64,000 nucleotides of DNA, taken from positions 558,001 through 622,000 of the forward strand of contig OZ199838.1 in the NCBI GenBank assembly GCA_964304625.1, read 5' to 3'. This document shows, piece after piece, positions 15,762 to 32,630 of this stretch. The DNA comes from Kudoa neothunni. Taxonomy: Eukaryota > Cnidaria. The translations under genes and the position numbers were made by a program. Every line of letters begins with the position of its first letter. Positions within the stretch are counted from its first letter, which is position 1. The notes under the pieces are model-generated. The model ran no database searches and had not been told where the DNA came from. It saw nothing but the letters and a program-made list of their open reading frames with translations.

Positions 15762-18352
15762 TGATAGTAATTCGATGAAAATCAAGTCGTACCTATCCGA
15801 ATTATTTAAGAGCTCAAACAAAATTCCAAATTTATAATAAAAATTCTGTTTTCGACTAAATGGTTGAATAAATCGTTGTCGTATATTCATGATACAATAG
15901 TATTATATTGGAGTTAAATCAATACGAATATAAGTGGTTTATAATTTGAGATAATTTAGTATTAAAAATGTAATAAATCTATTTAAACATGGAAAAACAG
16001 ACTTTATTCAATTTTCTAAATAAACTGAATACAATTGATAACCACCTATACACAATGACACTTAGTAGTGAGGGATAGGTACATGAAACAACTCGTTTAA
16101 CCACGTTAATTCAATCATACCCATACATGATTGAATTCTTTGGGTAATGTTCTTGAGATATAATTTAAGTAGTATCTTCTAATCTAAACTAGTAATCTAA
16201 TAAAGAATATAACATTTTTACAATTGTAGAAAAAATTAGAATCTTTATTTTTGTCAGCTGTTCCATAACTTTATTCTAAATTAAATATGTTGAAAATTTT
16301 AGTTTTACACAGTTTTTTGAATGATAGAATAAGCTTAATTAGTAATTTGATAGATATAACCAGCTAAATAACTTTTTTTATAAATTGATGAGATCTCCAG
16401 TCAAAAGTAATAATTGTTTCAACGACAATCGTGTCCTAAACATTTATTTTCTTTATATTACACTTTTTTAGGCAATGGAACCAACTATCAGTTAAATATA
16501 AAGATATAACTTATATTGATACTATTTGTTTAATACGTATTATATAGCATTTAAATTTTTTGTAATGGATTCGTCAAAGTCGGCTATAGATATTATCTTA
16601 TAGAAAACTAAAATTTATTCAAATTATAAAATCAGTAGAAGATTTAATCAATCCTAATGCAAAATTCTTTTTTAAGTACTTTTATTTTTTAAAATTCCAT
16701 TAGGTTCGTTATTTTATTTTAAATTGCAGCGTATTCTTATTTTTCATCACACAGAAGGGAAATCTATTATATTACATGGTCATATTATGTATATTAGGAA
16801 TATTTATTTTTAAATTTAATTTAGTTAGCGTTTGAGAATAAAATTAATCAATAATAAAAGTAAACCTAAAATGAATAATACTCGTCGAAAATGTGATTTT
16901 TATCTTAATTATAAAAATTTATATAATTTCCGATCGTTCAATATTTAAAATATTTATTTTGTCTATGGAGAGTTGCGTGAAAGGGAAAACTTAACGGATT
17001 GAAGTATTTTTTGTCATTGGTTGGGAAAGATATTTCGATAGGAATGATTGAAGGAAAACGAATATAATTGCGTGTCAAAATTGAGCTATAATGTTTCGAA
17101 CATGTTTCACTATTAAATTTAACTTTTTTCGTAAATAAAGTTGGGTTAAATGATAAATTTGATAATGTCGTTTCGAAATAATAATATTAATTTAAAATAA
17201 TTAGAGTTATAGAAAAACTCAATTTTCTTATATATTTACAAGCTTGAGTATAAAAGAATACGATAATAAAATATAAGCTGAATTTATATTGCTATAGGTT
17301 AAGTACGAAATTATAAACATGATTTAAGTTTTTATTTTTAAATTATTTAAGTCAATACAGTTATTTGAAGAAATAATTTTGTGAAATTTCTAGTTTATAT
17401 CAAATGACCTTTTTTATAGGTTATTTTACAAAATAATTAATGAAATAAGAAAATTCTATAATATTTTAAAACATTGATAAGAAACTATAAGGAATGGGTA
17501 CATTTTAGATTTTTAATAATCACGCTAATATTACAAAATGCCTAATTGTGATGAATATATGCTCACAAAATCTGATCGAAATCGTCCACAGAAACATTGG
17601 GGTGCGTGAACCCCCATGTAAGATATAAGAACTGCTGATTCGTACCAATTTTAATGACTTATTAAGTAAATTAAGTCTTACAAAGTGTACATTTATGTAT
17701 TCATAAAAATATGGAACGAATTAAAAAAATTATCTATCATTTTTTTAATATTAAAAATTATCTATCATTTTTTTAATATTAAAAATTATCTATCATTTTT
17801 TTAATATTAAAAATTCTCCAAAAAGAATTCTTGGTTATTACACATTTAATGTTGGGATAAATAGTCGGTGTAATTAAGAAAAAGTTTATTATTGTTAACC
17901 TCGATTTAAATAAAGAGTAATGAGTGTATAATCAATTTTTTACCTATATAAAAGTTCATTTGAAAATATTTTTCGTCTGAAAAGTTCCTGCGTAATATGT
18001 GGGAAGTTAGTTCTTGATGAAAATTAAGTTAATTATTTACTATTATATCCATAATTTGTCATTTTAAAACATTTTTTCTAGATGAATAAAGTCATTTTAT
18101 TTATTAAATTTTTTTTTATTTATATTATATTCAAAATCTTGATCATTCACATATTTATCATTAAAAGTGATTTTTATCGATATTACACTCAGACGGAGCT
18201 ATTTTAATATCTTAAGACTCGTTAAATTTTTAGTCACAAATGCCGTCCACTAATTATTGGTCATGATTTCATAAACATAATAAATTCCTCAATAATTTTT
18301 GAGAAAATTTGCGGTAAATTTTTAAAAATAATAATTTTTCATTTGAGGCTTT
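15762..18352. other. Long intergenic AT-rich tract
   Basis: No gene recognised on either strand. It includes a 29-bp tandem repeat at about 17731-17815 and an isolated GGGGTNNNNNNACCCC-like palindrome near 17600 that resembles those at TTAA transposon ends. Confidence 0.55.
17731..17815. repeat. 29-bp tandem repeat, three copies
   Basis: Three copies of a unit built from TTATCTATCATTTTTTTAAT followed by ATTAAAAA. Confidence 0.9.
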
Positions 18353-21300
18353 TTAATCCTCACTGTCCGGAATGGGGTCCATGTGGACTCCAAATCCGAC
18401 TAATTTGAACCTAGTTTTGGATAGATACATTTAAACCATCCCTAAATTTCGGAATTTCCCTAAAAATTTAAGACTCTTGGATCGGCGTAAAAAATTACAT
18501 TTTAAAAAAGTATTATTGGCTAATTTTAATAATTTATGTGCCATTACAGACAAAAACATGTTTCAAATTTTAAGAAAACACGTATATTCCGAGTAAATAT
18601 ATTCTTTTCGTATAATTGAAGATTTAAGATGTAATATTTTGTTGAGTAAATGATGATTCTTAGCATATTGAATTTTACCGAGTCTTAAACCAAAAATAAC
18701 TTATCTTAAACTTTTAATTTTAATGATTTGTAGAGAGAATCAATGATGTAATTTAAAAATCGTGGAATTTTCTATCGTTTCATCTAACTTTATAATTATG
18801 AAAACCTACTTCTGATACTATTATATTTATAAGAAAAAATTGTCGGACAAAAGAGAATGTATAAATCAAATCCCAAGATCTAATATTAATTTGAATTTTG
18901 TTTTTTATATATAATTTAAAAATTACGTTAGATTACTCGTTAGATCGAAGACACCTTTATTTAATTTAATTCAATCCTTTCATAGTTAATTTCTTGTTTC
19001 CAATTGTATACGTTAACATTGTCACCATTGCTATCCGCTCGGATCAATTTTTCTTGCGATTTCCTCTTTTAACCCTAAAATAAATTTATAATGAATCTGG
19101 GTTAAATTTTTACCCCAACTAGAAGTTAATGGTTGTATACGTGATTTGTTTGATCTTCATAGGATACGAGTTTTTTCGCACCAGTTGATAGATTCAATAA
19201 TAATTACTGCATACATCCAATTTTAGGTTTATCTGAAGGCTAAATTTGAAGTTGTATGGATATTACCTATGTTGGCGACCACGTGACTTCCTATTTTTAT
19301 TTTTAACATTGCGATAATTGAGATGGATTTCCCCGATAATAATTAAAATGATGAATAAAATTCTTTTTGAATGAGTATGAATACTTTTCAACTGATATGT
19401 CGTACGAATCTGACGAAATTGGAAATTTTGAGAATTCAGGTTAATCCACAATCAGTAATGACGGTCTATGGTGATGTTTTTCCTTTCAATTGGTTGACTA
19501 TTTATAAATGTGTGTTTCATTTACAAAAAAGACTTGTGAAATATTGGGGTCTTCGATCTTTAACAACATTATGTCAAGCATTAACAACAAGTGTCTAAAT
19601 TTGAGATCTAATTAGGTAGAGAATTCATACTTACTTATAATTCAGAAAATATCAAATGACACAAGGTCAATGATTATTAACCACTGTGAAAAAATATAGC
19701 AATTCTATAATTGCAGAAAATGTCGGTGTACATCGATGTATCGTTGTTTCAGTTCTAAAAGCCTACCTGATTGACGGAAAGGTCGAATCTTTAAGGCGGG
19801 GTGGCGATTATTCCACAAAGCTAACCAATGATCAAAAGTTGTCGATTAGAAATTGGGTGGACGAAGACGCAACAATCACTCTCAAAGCCCTCCGCCTGAA
19901 ATTAATTGACGAATGTGGAGTAAGTGTAAGTGCCAGCACTATTACCAGATGCTTGAAACAATTCCACTATTCGTTAAAAATAGTTACAATTGTCCCCGAG
20001 GGAAGGAATTGTGAGAGTACTTTAGAGCAGCGCCTTGTGTATGCTCAAAAATTCTTGAGATAGAAGATAAAAATTTCATTTTCATTGATGAAGTTGGCTT
20101 TAGTGTATCGACACGAACTAGAAAAGGTCGTTCCCTTGTTGGTACGTCAACTTACATTTCTGTTGGCGGCGTTAGAACAAGAAACATATCCGTTATAGCC
20201 TCTATGAGTAAATATGAGTAAATACGGTATGGTATTTTATAAAGTTAATCGGAGACCAGTGAATGGAGAAGATTTCAAGGAATACCTTATTGAGCTGGTA
20301 GATTTTTGCCGCTCGATCGTAGTAGATAATCCATGCTTCGTATTGGATAACGCGAGAATTCATCACTATCGGGGACTTGCAGATGTGCTAAACATTATGC
20401 AAGTAACATTGATGTACCTGCCTCCATACTCGCCATTTTGGAATCCGATCAAAAATGTGTTCTGTAAATGGAGGAACCATGTTATATGGGGTTCAGCAAG
20501 GGATGAACCTGATGTTTAGAACTTGATAGACGATGGATTCAAAATTATCACCCCTGATGATTGTTCCGGATACTATCGAAAGATGCTTCAATATGTTTTC
20601 AGATGTCTCAATAGAGAAATTATTATGAAATAAATATAAATTTTATCATCTTCAAGAAGACTATATATTATATTCTCCTGATTTAACATTATTATTTTAT
20701 ACGCGCATCAAAACAATGGAATTTGTAAATAATCTTGCGTTACATCTAATGCTGTGTTAATGTAGTAATGTTTATTTCATTTAGGCTGAATCAAGTTTAT
20801 GGTTAAATGTATAAAAATTATATTTTTAATCTCGACTTGTTAAAAAAGTTCAAATTATTTCTTTTATTAGTTAATGCTCGAAAAACCCTATAATATGCTT
20901 ATGAAAAAGTTTTCGAAAAAATGGCAAAGTTGCTCTCTGTCTATTAATGGAAAGAAACATCCTTGAAGCCCAAAATCCTAAGAGCTCAACTATATCTATT
21001 CTACTATAACTGAGCACACCAAATAAATGCACAATATTTTTAAGGTTTGAATGGTTTTTACGGTAAATTAATGTGAAACCCCCTCTTGCTTGTTACAGAT
21101 GTACGAAACTGTCGCAAAATTCAAAGTGTTTGCTAATCTTATTCTCATTGAATATTCTATATTATTGCGAAAATAATAATTAAAATATTTATTACATGAT
21201 ATCGATGTGAACTTTACTCAAAAATTAAGCTTTTATCAAAAATTGTCATTGCCGATTTTAACGAATACAATTTTCGTAGTATTATGAGGATTAATACTCG

Positions 21301-21757
21301 GATGTTAGTTGTTTTACAACTGAATCTAGCCATGGAATTATGTAGCTTTTTATTTTCTGAGATTAAATTATTTTTTATGGTTCGAATGGAGAAATAAAAA
21401 ACTGGGATAATTTTTTTACCTAAAAAATTCATCGGAACGCAGTCTATTTTTAATACATTAGAGAGTTACAGTGGTTTCTTTTCAAATTAAGTATGTTTAA
21501 TTTTAATTTATGTAACATTAAATTATTCCTTAATGTTAAATAGCCGATATTAGTGCATTGTAAGACTCTGTTTTGTAGCCTACTAACGCTCCATAATTAA
21601 TTTAATTTCCTATGCAGAGCATCTTATAAATAGTTGAACAATTATTTTAAGCGTTACAAAAAGAAATTAAAGACCGTTAAGATGGTTTTTTCTGGGGTCC
21701 GGAAGGACCACTCGGAACACGCGTGACTTTTTTTCCGCGCGGTACAGGGAGGGTTAA
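18353..21757. mobile_element. Possible TTAA-bounded piggyBac-type element (composite)
   Basis: The left edge reads TTAATCCTCACTGTCCGG and the right edge, reverse-complemented, TTAACCCTCCCTGTACCG. Both ends then carry a GGTCC-type palindrome (near 18375 and near 21697). The right end is related to that of the element ending at 25994. The interior holds an unrelated IS630/Tc1-type transposase relic, so this may be one element invaded by another, or two separate ends that happen to pair. No piggyBac transposase recognised inside. Confidence 0.4.
19640..20632 (+). pseudogene. IS630/Tc1-type DDE transposase, decayed
   Basis: Transposase of the IS630-Tc1-mariner superfamily, broken. The N-terminal helix-turn-helix region (19686 onward: NSIIAENVGVHRCIV, then GGDYSTKLTNDQK) runs open to 20063. 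The catalytic core resumes in another frame: FIDEVGF with the first Asp (about 20083), then FVLDNARIHH with the second Asp (about 20337) and LPPYSPFWNPIKNVF (about 20420). The usual NPIEN Glu is Lys here, so the third catalytic residue is missing. An in-frame stop at 20518 is followed by similar coding to 20632 (ending NREIIMK). At least one frameshift, one stop and the Glu-to-Lys change make it inactive. Terminal inverted repeats not located. Confidence 0.85.
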
Positions 21758-22532
21758 TATTGAAGGAAACATATTTTAATTTAATCGTATTGTATTTTAT
21801 CACTGTGTAATAATAATTCTTCAGACACAAAGTTAATTTCGATTACTCCTAATTTAATGCATAGCTATTAATTTTTTAAATATTTTAAGTTATTTTACAA
21901 TAAAATAATCTACATTAAAAAAAATTTAAACCAGGAATCTCATTATCCTCTGCAATGCAGAATAAAAATTCTAATTATTCTGTAATTATTTAAAATATTT
22001 AGTTACCTTTGTATACATATATAATTAAAACAGATTTTACAATTATTTTAGTAATATACATTAATACGAGAATGATTAGTTATAAACATAAATTAAAAGT
22101 TATATTCTTAACTTAGTCTTTAAAAAAAAACTTAAAAAGTTGTACACCAACTCTGTTTGTTAATAATCAACAAAATAATATTCCAAGTTTATTTTATGGT
22201 ATATTATAAATTAAAATTTTTAAAATTATATTTATTTTAAATACGAGATGATTTAAAACTTTGTATATTAATTAAAAAAGGGAATTATTTAATAAAAAAC
22301 ATAACTAAGGATTTTATATAAAGAATGTACACCGGTTGAAAAAAATTTTTTCAGTATTATCAAGTAAACAGAAAATAGTATTTTCACAAGCGTGATCTCA
22401 ACAAAATATAAGCCATCCAAATGACTCGAAGGTTCAAAATCAAAATCGAGTAATAATATTAAATTATAGATTATCCAGCTGTAGATTCTGCTGAGGTTTT
22501 CACCGCCTATAAGAACATTTTAATTCCGCAAG
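20640..22532. other. Intergenic region downstream of TDH
   Basis: Contains the right end of the possible TTAA element (to 21757). From 21758 to 22532 it is plain AT-rich sequence with no gene seen. Confidence 0.5.
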
Positions 22533-26470
<3,938 letters not shown>

Positions 26471-29085
26471 GTTAGGTCTATTGTTGGGATTAGTTAACGA
26501 ATACTTTGAGCCAGTAATAAAGATGCGATAATTATGCTTATCGCAATATCGTGCTTAGTGTGAATGGAAACTGTCACGTCAATTTCACTGTTAATTACAT
26601 AGCGTCAACCTCATTTGTCTTAATTGTTCACTCAGTAGCAATGAAGTGAATAATAAAACAATAATTATACAGTAGTTTTAGGAGAAGTTAAATTTATTCG
26701 TGCGTTATTGCAAAATTTGCTGTATAATATTTAAAAAGCCGAGTTAAAATTAAAAATCTGAATCTCAACTCATCTCTTAATCTTATTATCTTTGGATTGA
26801 TAGAACAAACGCACGATACTGCCAAAATAGATCCTTATTTCAAACAACTCGGATAATACACTTGATATTAATGTAAAAATGAAATATTTTTCATTACGAA
26901 ACGACCCATATAGTCAGTTATATTCGACTAATTTTAAAAATTTAGCAACCTGTGTTTGAGGATTTCATATTATGGGTTATAATATATTGAGTATGGGTGT
27001 TAGTGATTTCGATATAACTTTAATAAATATGGCGAAAACGCATGTTGATGATTTCGATGGGTATATTTCTTCAATTGAATCAAAAGTTTGATTCAATATA
27101 TTTTATTTCGTTTAATATTCATTGTTAGTAGAAGTAAAAAATAATACATTTAAGTGGCTTAAAAAGTTTGGGCGTATCTATAATCTATCCGAATGGATAA
27201 AAACTGTCGTTTTAGTTATTGTTGAAAATTATTGAATATTTCCACGTGAATTTATCAATATATAAGAAATATTGAATATACCTCAAAAGTGTAGCGATTT
27301 TTAATAATTTAGACATTCAAAGCCATTGAATAGAAAGCTGATTAATTGTGGTTTTTGTATATTGCAATCTGCGAGCGTAGTCACATCAGACCTGATAACT
27401 TAATTAATTATAAAAATAACCAGAATGAAAGAATTTATTTATTAGTAAGTATTTTTCAGGGGGAATATTGGTAGGTATTAAAAAATTCTCATATCCTTTT
27501 TAAAAGAAGACAACTTTATTATTGTTTACCTGATTTATATGATAAATTAATTAGATTTTTAATCTTATTTGTATTAAATATAGGTGATATATTATTTTTC
27601 AGCATGTATTGCTAAATTTGATGAACAAAAATTATCTTACACCTGTTAATGTCCATAAATTAAACAAATTAGAAATAAATGAATCAAAATAAAAAATTGT
27701 AATAGAATAAAACTTGTAATAAAAACAAATATTTATTTTCCCTTCAATGGAAATGAATTCCGTATTAGGTTCCTATATTACACTAAAAAAATTCAAATGA
27801 TTTCATATAATTGTATTTATCCTCGAAAATATAAACATATTTGTATATAGATATATAGATAAATTGGAAAAATATTCAATAATAAACAATTTTTTATTCT
27901 ATTTTTAGTTCATTAAAATTATTATATAAAACAGTTAGCACGTATAATTTTTGAATGCTTTCTTCAAAACAAAACTGTGCAGACTGACGAAAGGTCATCA
28001 TATTTCGAATGATTAGTATAAGATTCATCAGAATCTATGGGGCTATCGCTGTATTTGGAGAGGATGATTTGCTTGTATCAGGGGTCACCAAAGTACGACG
28101 CGCAGTGCCCCCTTAATGTTTGGATGCGCATGCGCGTTGATTACTTACCAGTACCCCCTAGAATTAATGGGGGGCTAGGAAACAATGACAGGTTGTGCTT
28201 ATGCTAACAAAAAATTCGCGAAATTTTATTATTTCATGCAAAATACACAAATAAATCAATATCAAAATATAAAAGTATAAAAATATCAAAGAAATATAAA
28301 ACTAGGCTTATACGAAAATTTAATTTCTTGCTGTACCCTGGCGTAACGTGTCTGATTTATTTGGAACAAATTCGGGGAAATTATTTTATCGAATATGGAT
28401 CAATTCCATGTTTCACACTCAAAAAAAAAATCATCATAATTTTTTCATAATTTTGTCTTATTTATGTAATTTTTATAATTCTTTGGTTTCCAATAAAATA
28501 TTTTAATCAGACCCTCGAAGCTTATGAAAATCTAAAATGTGGCCCGCCAGTCAAAAACTTTGGTGCCCTTGGCTTATATCGACTTCGCACAAGCGGGGAG
28601 TATTATTTGTACTGTTTTTAGTTATTTTTTCAATAATTATTTCATTTAATTTTCTTAAATTTGTAGAAATAATCTGTATTGAATTTTTAGATGATTTTTT
28701 AAAGATAATCGGGGGGCCCAAAAACGACGTGGTGTAAATAATTTTTATTTTCCACGATATTCGAAAAAAAAATGGAAATACAATGCGTTTTGGAGATATA
28801 ATATTGGTTATTAACTAATTAAAACTTATAGATGAGCCGTAGGTTTTCATGACATCCATTGATTTCCAATGAATCCCCTATAGACTTCGAGGGTAAATGA
28901 ACAATAGACACGAAAAGATTAATATATAGTTTTCCCCACATAATACGACAAGGGTTAAGAGGGATAATAGAACACATTTACCAAGTCAGTCACATGAAAG
29001 AATAATTTAATTCAAGCCTATAGCACCATAAAACCAGCAAAAAACAGTCACAATTGAAAAATTATATAAAAGGATATAATTTACT
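26471..29085. other. Intergenic region between TDH and the coiled-coil gene
   Basis: Apart from the hAT MITE at 28079-28571, only AT-rich sequence is seen. The TDH promoter should lie just above 26470. Confidence 0.55.
28079..28571. mobile_element. hAT-family MITE with target-site duplication
   Basis: Starts CAGGGGTCACCAAAGT and ends CTTTGGTGCCCTTG, which reverse-complements to CAAGGGCACCAAAG: terminal inverted repeats with one indel and one mismatch, of the CAGGGGT type common in hAT elements. The flanks are GCTTGTAT (28071-28078) and GCTTATAT (28572-28579), a 7/8 match fitting the 8-bp hAT duplication. About 493 bp, without a transposase, hence non-autonomous. A 66-codon frame across its right end is incidental. 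Confidence 0.85.
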
Positions 29086-30960
29086 TTAAATATCCAATGT
29101 ATTTTGTGGTATTTTTTGACGTTTACCAAATTTATCGAATCCTCCCCGTGTTTGCCGATACATTAAAACACCAACGATCACCGTCATTACAACTACACAG
29201 AGCAGTACACTTGATAACGTAGCCACGTGCATTTTACTCCTACCATTATCAAATGATTCGGGGGATTTGTTGATTTTTGTAGATTTTGGATTAAACTCAG
29301 CTTTTGAAAACTCCTCTTCTCTAATTTTGTCATTTTTAATCATTATTGGTGCTTTTTCACGATTCGTTCCTGTTGACAAAACATCACCATTGTTTGATGT
29401 AGTCTGTTTCAATCGATTTTTATCTTGAAATGAATTGAATTGTAGTCTCAATTTATCACCTTCTTGATTTAAATGCAAGAGATAATTAGTGATGTAGAGT
29501 TTATCAATATTTATTCTCTCATAAAGTTGTTGAATTTGAGATTTCACATTAGAAACAATGCTTAAATAAGTTTCAATATTAGTTGGATTATTTGACGACG
29601 AAAATTTTTTGTTATTTCTGTTGAATCCGATTAATTTTGTTAACGTAGGATCGCAAAGTGAAAAATCATTATTCTTTATTCTCTCTAAAGCATGGAACAC
29701 TTCTCTCGTTAACTCAACACTTTCCTTATGGGCAGTGGCATCCTTTAAAACCGGCTCATTTTTAGTTGAAATGTCATTAATAGAAGCTTTTATTTGAGCA
29801 AATGTTGCAAGGAGATTTTCCTTATTGATTTTGATTACCGCCATTTGTTGAATGTGGTTTTTCAATGACGAAATTGACATTTCCAGCAAACTTTGAGAAT
29901 CCGTACTAAATTGAACCATTTCCGTTGATATTTGTTTAATTAGGGTTTCTGTTTCTTGAGTTTTTTCTTCGGCTCTAAGCTTGCTTGTTTCTATATTTCG
30001 ATAAGAATGGTACATTCTGTCGTATTCACTCACCAAACTTGTTGGATTATCTCTATTAATTTCTCTAATAAAATCAGAATATATTTGCAATTCCTTCCAC
30101 AGTTTTGTTTCCAAAATTGGCACGGTGATGACAGCATCTCTTAAGGAAGACTTTATTTGGTTAAATTTTTTAAGAGTTGCTTCAATAATAGGATTCAATG
30201 GAGGGATAAAAGTAACTTCGCTGCAAATAGTTTTTATTTCCATCATTTCGCGTTTAATTTCAGAATCTGTGTCATCTAAAGATTCTTTTAGGTTATAAAC
30301 GCTAATTATATTTTTGTAGGCGTTTATATCATTACGATCTTTCCCATTGCAAACATCCAACGACGTTTTCATGGAAGTAAGTAATTCCTTCATATGTAGT
30401 TGTTGCCGTTTCACATTTGCAATTAGAGTGTTTGCATTTTTAAACTTTTCCTTTAAGCTAGCATTCGCCTTTGATAGTGCTTTATGTTCAGTTCTCGAAG
30501 ACTTCACATCCTCTATTAGTTGTCCGAAATCATAGTGGTTTGCTAAGACTGCTTGAATAGCTGGAATAGTTTCGGTGATAAACTTTGAATTCTTCAATAA
30601 TTCGAACAATAAAATCATCTCTTGGAACTGTTTGTTGGGTTCTCTAATCAGATATTGAGGTTTTTTCTCGTTGTTTCCAAAATGTGTTTCCAATTCATCT
30701 ATGTTACAATATTGAAAATCCGAATTTTGTGTATTGTAGCTGTTTTCAGAATATTCATGAAACGAAGCGTTTTGTTTGTTGATACATTTTATGTCGTGCA
30801 GTGAATCACTATTTAATGTGAGACTATGTTCATTCGTTAATGATACATCAGTATCATCAGTGGCTTCTTTTAGTTGGGGGATAACTAAACAAATTAGAAT
30901 TATTTATTTGATTACCGTCCAAACAAATTAACTTGATATAAATATTATCAACAACCACAT
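29086..30960 (-). CDS. Unrecognised coiled-coil single-pass membrane protein
   Basis: A long open exon (30885 down to 29086, about 600 codons) encodes a mostly helical, Lys/Glu/Gln-rich protein with long heptad-like stretches (about 30600-29450), then a basic Ser/Asn-rich linker, one membrane segment (ATLSSVLLCVVVMTVIVGVL, about 29236-29158) and a short basic tail ending NTLDI. It has few cysteines. The exon is open above the internal start at 30693 to a TTTAG acceptor near 30886. A possible first exon at 30960 (MWLLIIFIS) would add a short hydrophobic start through a roughly 50-nt intron with a weak GTTAAT donor, giving a type I topology; otherwise it could be tail-anchored. I do not recognise the family. 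The intact 1.8-kb exon among AT-rich DNA argues strongly that it is real. Confidence 0.7.
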
Positions 30961-31215
30961 TATATTAGTATTAGGCTCGTTGACTGTCGAGATATTTTAA
31001 ATTGTTTCTAATTCATTCTGAGAATGAATACCATTCCATGTATATGACGAAGGACAATTTAATGAATCCTACTTAAAATAATCCACAAGTTTCAATGATA
31101 ATTTATAATGAAAGAATACAAATATTTGTTTACATAAAGAAAATTATCATTAATGTTAAATGATTATCCCTCATCGGTAACATTTAACTTATTTCAATAT
31201 GAATAAGTGAATCGT

Positions 31216-31250
<35 letters not shown>

Positions 31251-32630
31251 CGTATATGGATGCATTAATAGAATAGGAAAGTCAGTGAATAGTAATCGAA
31301 TAAAACTGAATAATTTTGATTTCTAGAATAAAGTTATAACTGAGAAAAATTTGAAAGGGAATAGTTTTTTATGTAATAATCCAATTGTATAAATAATTAA
31401 TTATTTAGAGATCTTAAATTAAATTACTGACGAGAAATTATACTTCCTAAGAAAAATCATGTTTGAAAGAGTATAGGCTGAATTTGTTTTCCTTCTATAC
31501 TTTAATTTTACTGATTAATATACTGATGACAATGTATATATAAGTATATAACAGGTTTTTCAATTTACAATATTCCTATCGCTAGATAGAAGAATTCTGA
31601 ATTATTAAATTACATACAAATTTTCTATCTTAAAAACCGTTATATTTAATGTATTTTCATTGTTTAACACGATTTTAAAGGATTAGTTAACGTTTAATTT
31701 TTGTTAATCTTGTAACTAACTAAAAATTTGGCTAATTACTGAACTTACACTAAAGAGTGTGTAACACAGGAACTAACCCACTGAGATAATACGAGACAAG
31801 TTTTTCTGATCTTTTACAGTTTCTTAGTCACTACAATACCCCCAGCTGCATAAAATAACGAAGAAGGACTATTTAGACTATTCAAATCTTTAGGTTTGTT
31901 AATTACTGTATTTAGGTTATATAAAGGTAAGCTAATATTGTTACTAACGACACACACGACAATAACTATGAAACCTATTATATTTTACGGAACGAACGCT
32001 CAAAGATTGAATTTTGCGTTAATTTACTCAAGCTGTTATTTATACCAACTTAAATACAAAACAACTGGCCTAGATGTAGGTATCGTTGTTGATTCGTTGA
32101 TAGTGTTTGTAATCACTATCGAATATAAGGTTGTAAGCAATAAGTAGAAAAAAGTGATCTTTCAAATGCGCAGTTGGTTTTAATTGAATAAAATGAAATG
32201 GTTAACTCAAATTTTTCAGTAGAATCATTTTTAAAATTGTATTAAATTATTTAAAAATAAATGAGAATCTTAACTACATTATCCAACAATGCTAAGAATC
32301 TCCCATTTAAAAATTGGATTAATTTATTATTTCTGAGTTTATGCAAAATAAACAAAATATCGTCACACTACTTCAATGATCAAGGGTTCGACTGGAAAAA
32401 TGCAAAATTGACACCATAAATCACTTGTATACATCAAAAACAAATGTTGATTTTGATTGATCATTTCTATTTGAGTAGATCTGTAGTTGTTGGTTTTTGG
32501 CGCCTGTCTTTTACAGATTAGATCGAAGATGCCAGTTGCTTGGTTATGTCAACACGAAGAAATAAAATAACTTTAGCCTAATTAGGTGATAATCAGTCAA
32601 CAATTGAATTGTAGATATATCCTTATTGAT
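30961..32630. other. Intergenic region between divergent coiled-coil and TGF-beta genes
   Basis: These divergent genes share this upstream region. It holds a TA dinucleotide run at about 31219-31248. An 83-codon frame at 31896-32147 has no supporting features. No promoter motif is called. Confidence 0.5.
31219..31248. repeat. TA microsatellite
   Basis: About 15 uninterrupted TA units in the shared upstream region. Confidence 0.95.

Noticed and set aside
31896-32147. 83-codon open frame upstream of the TGF-beta gene
   Set aside because: No signal peptide, motif or splice partner; start and composition look incidental.
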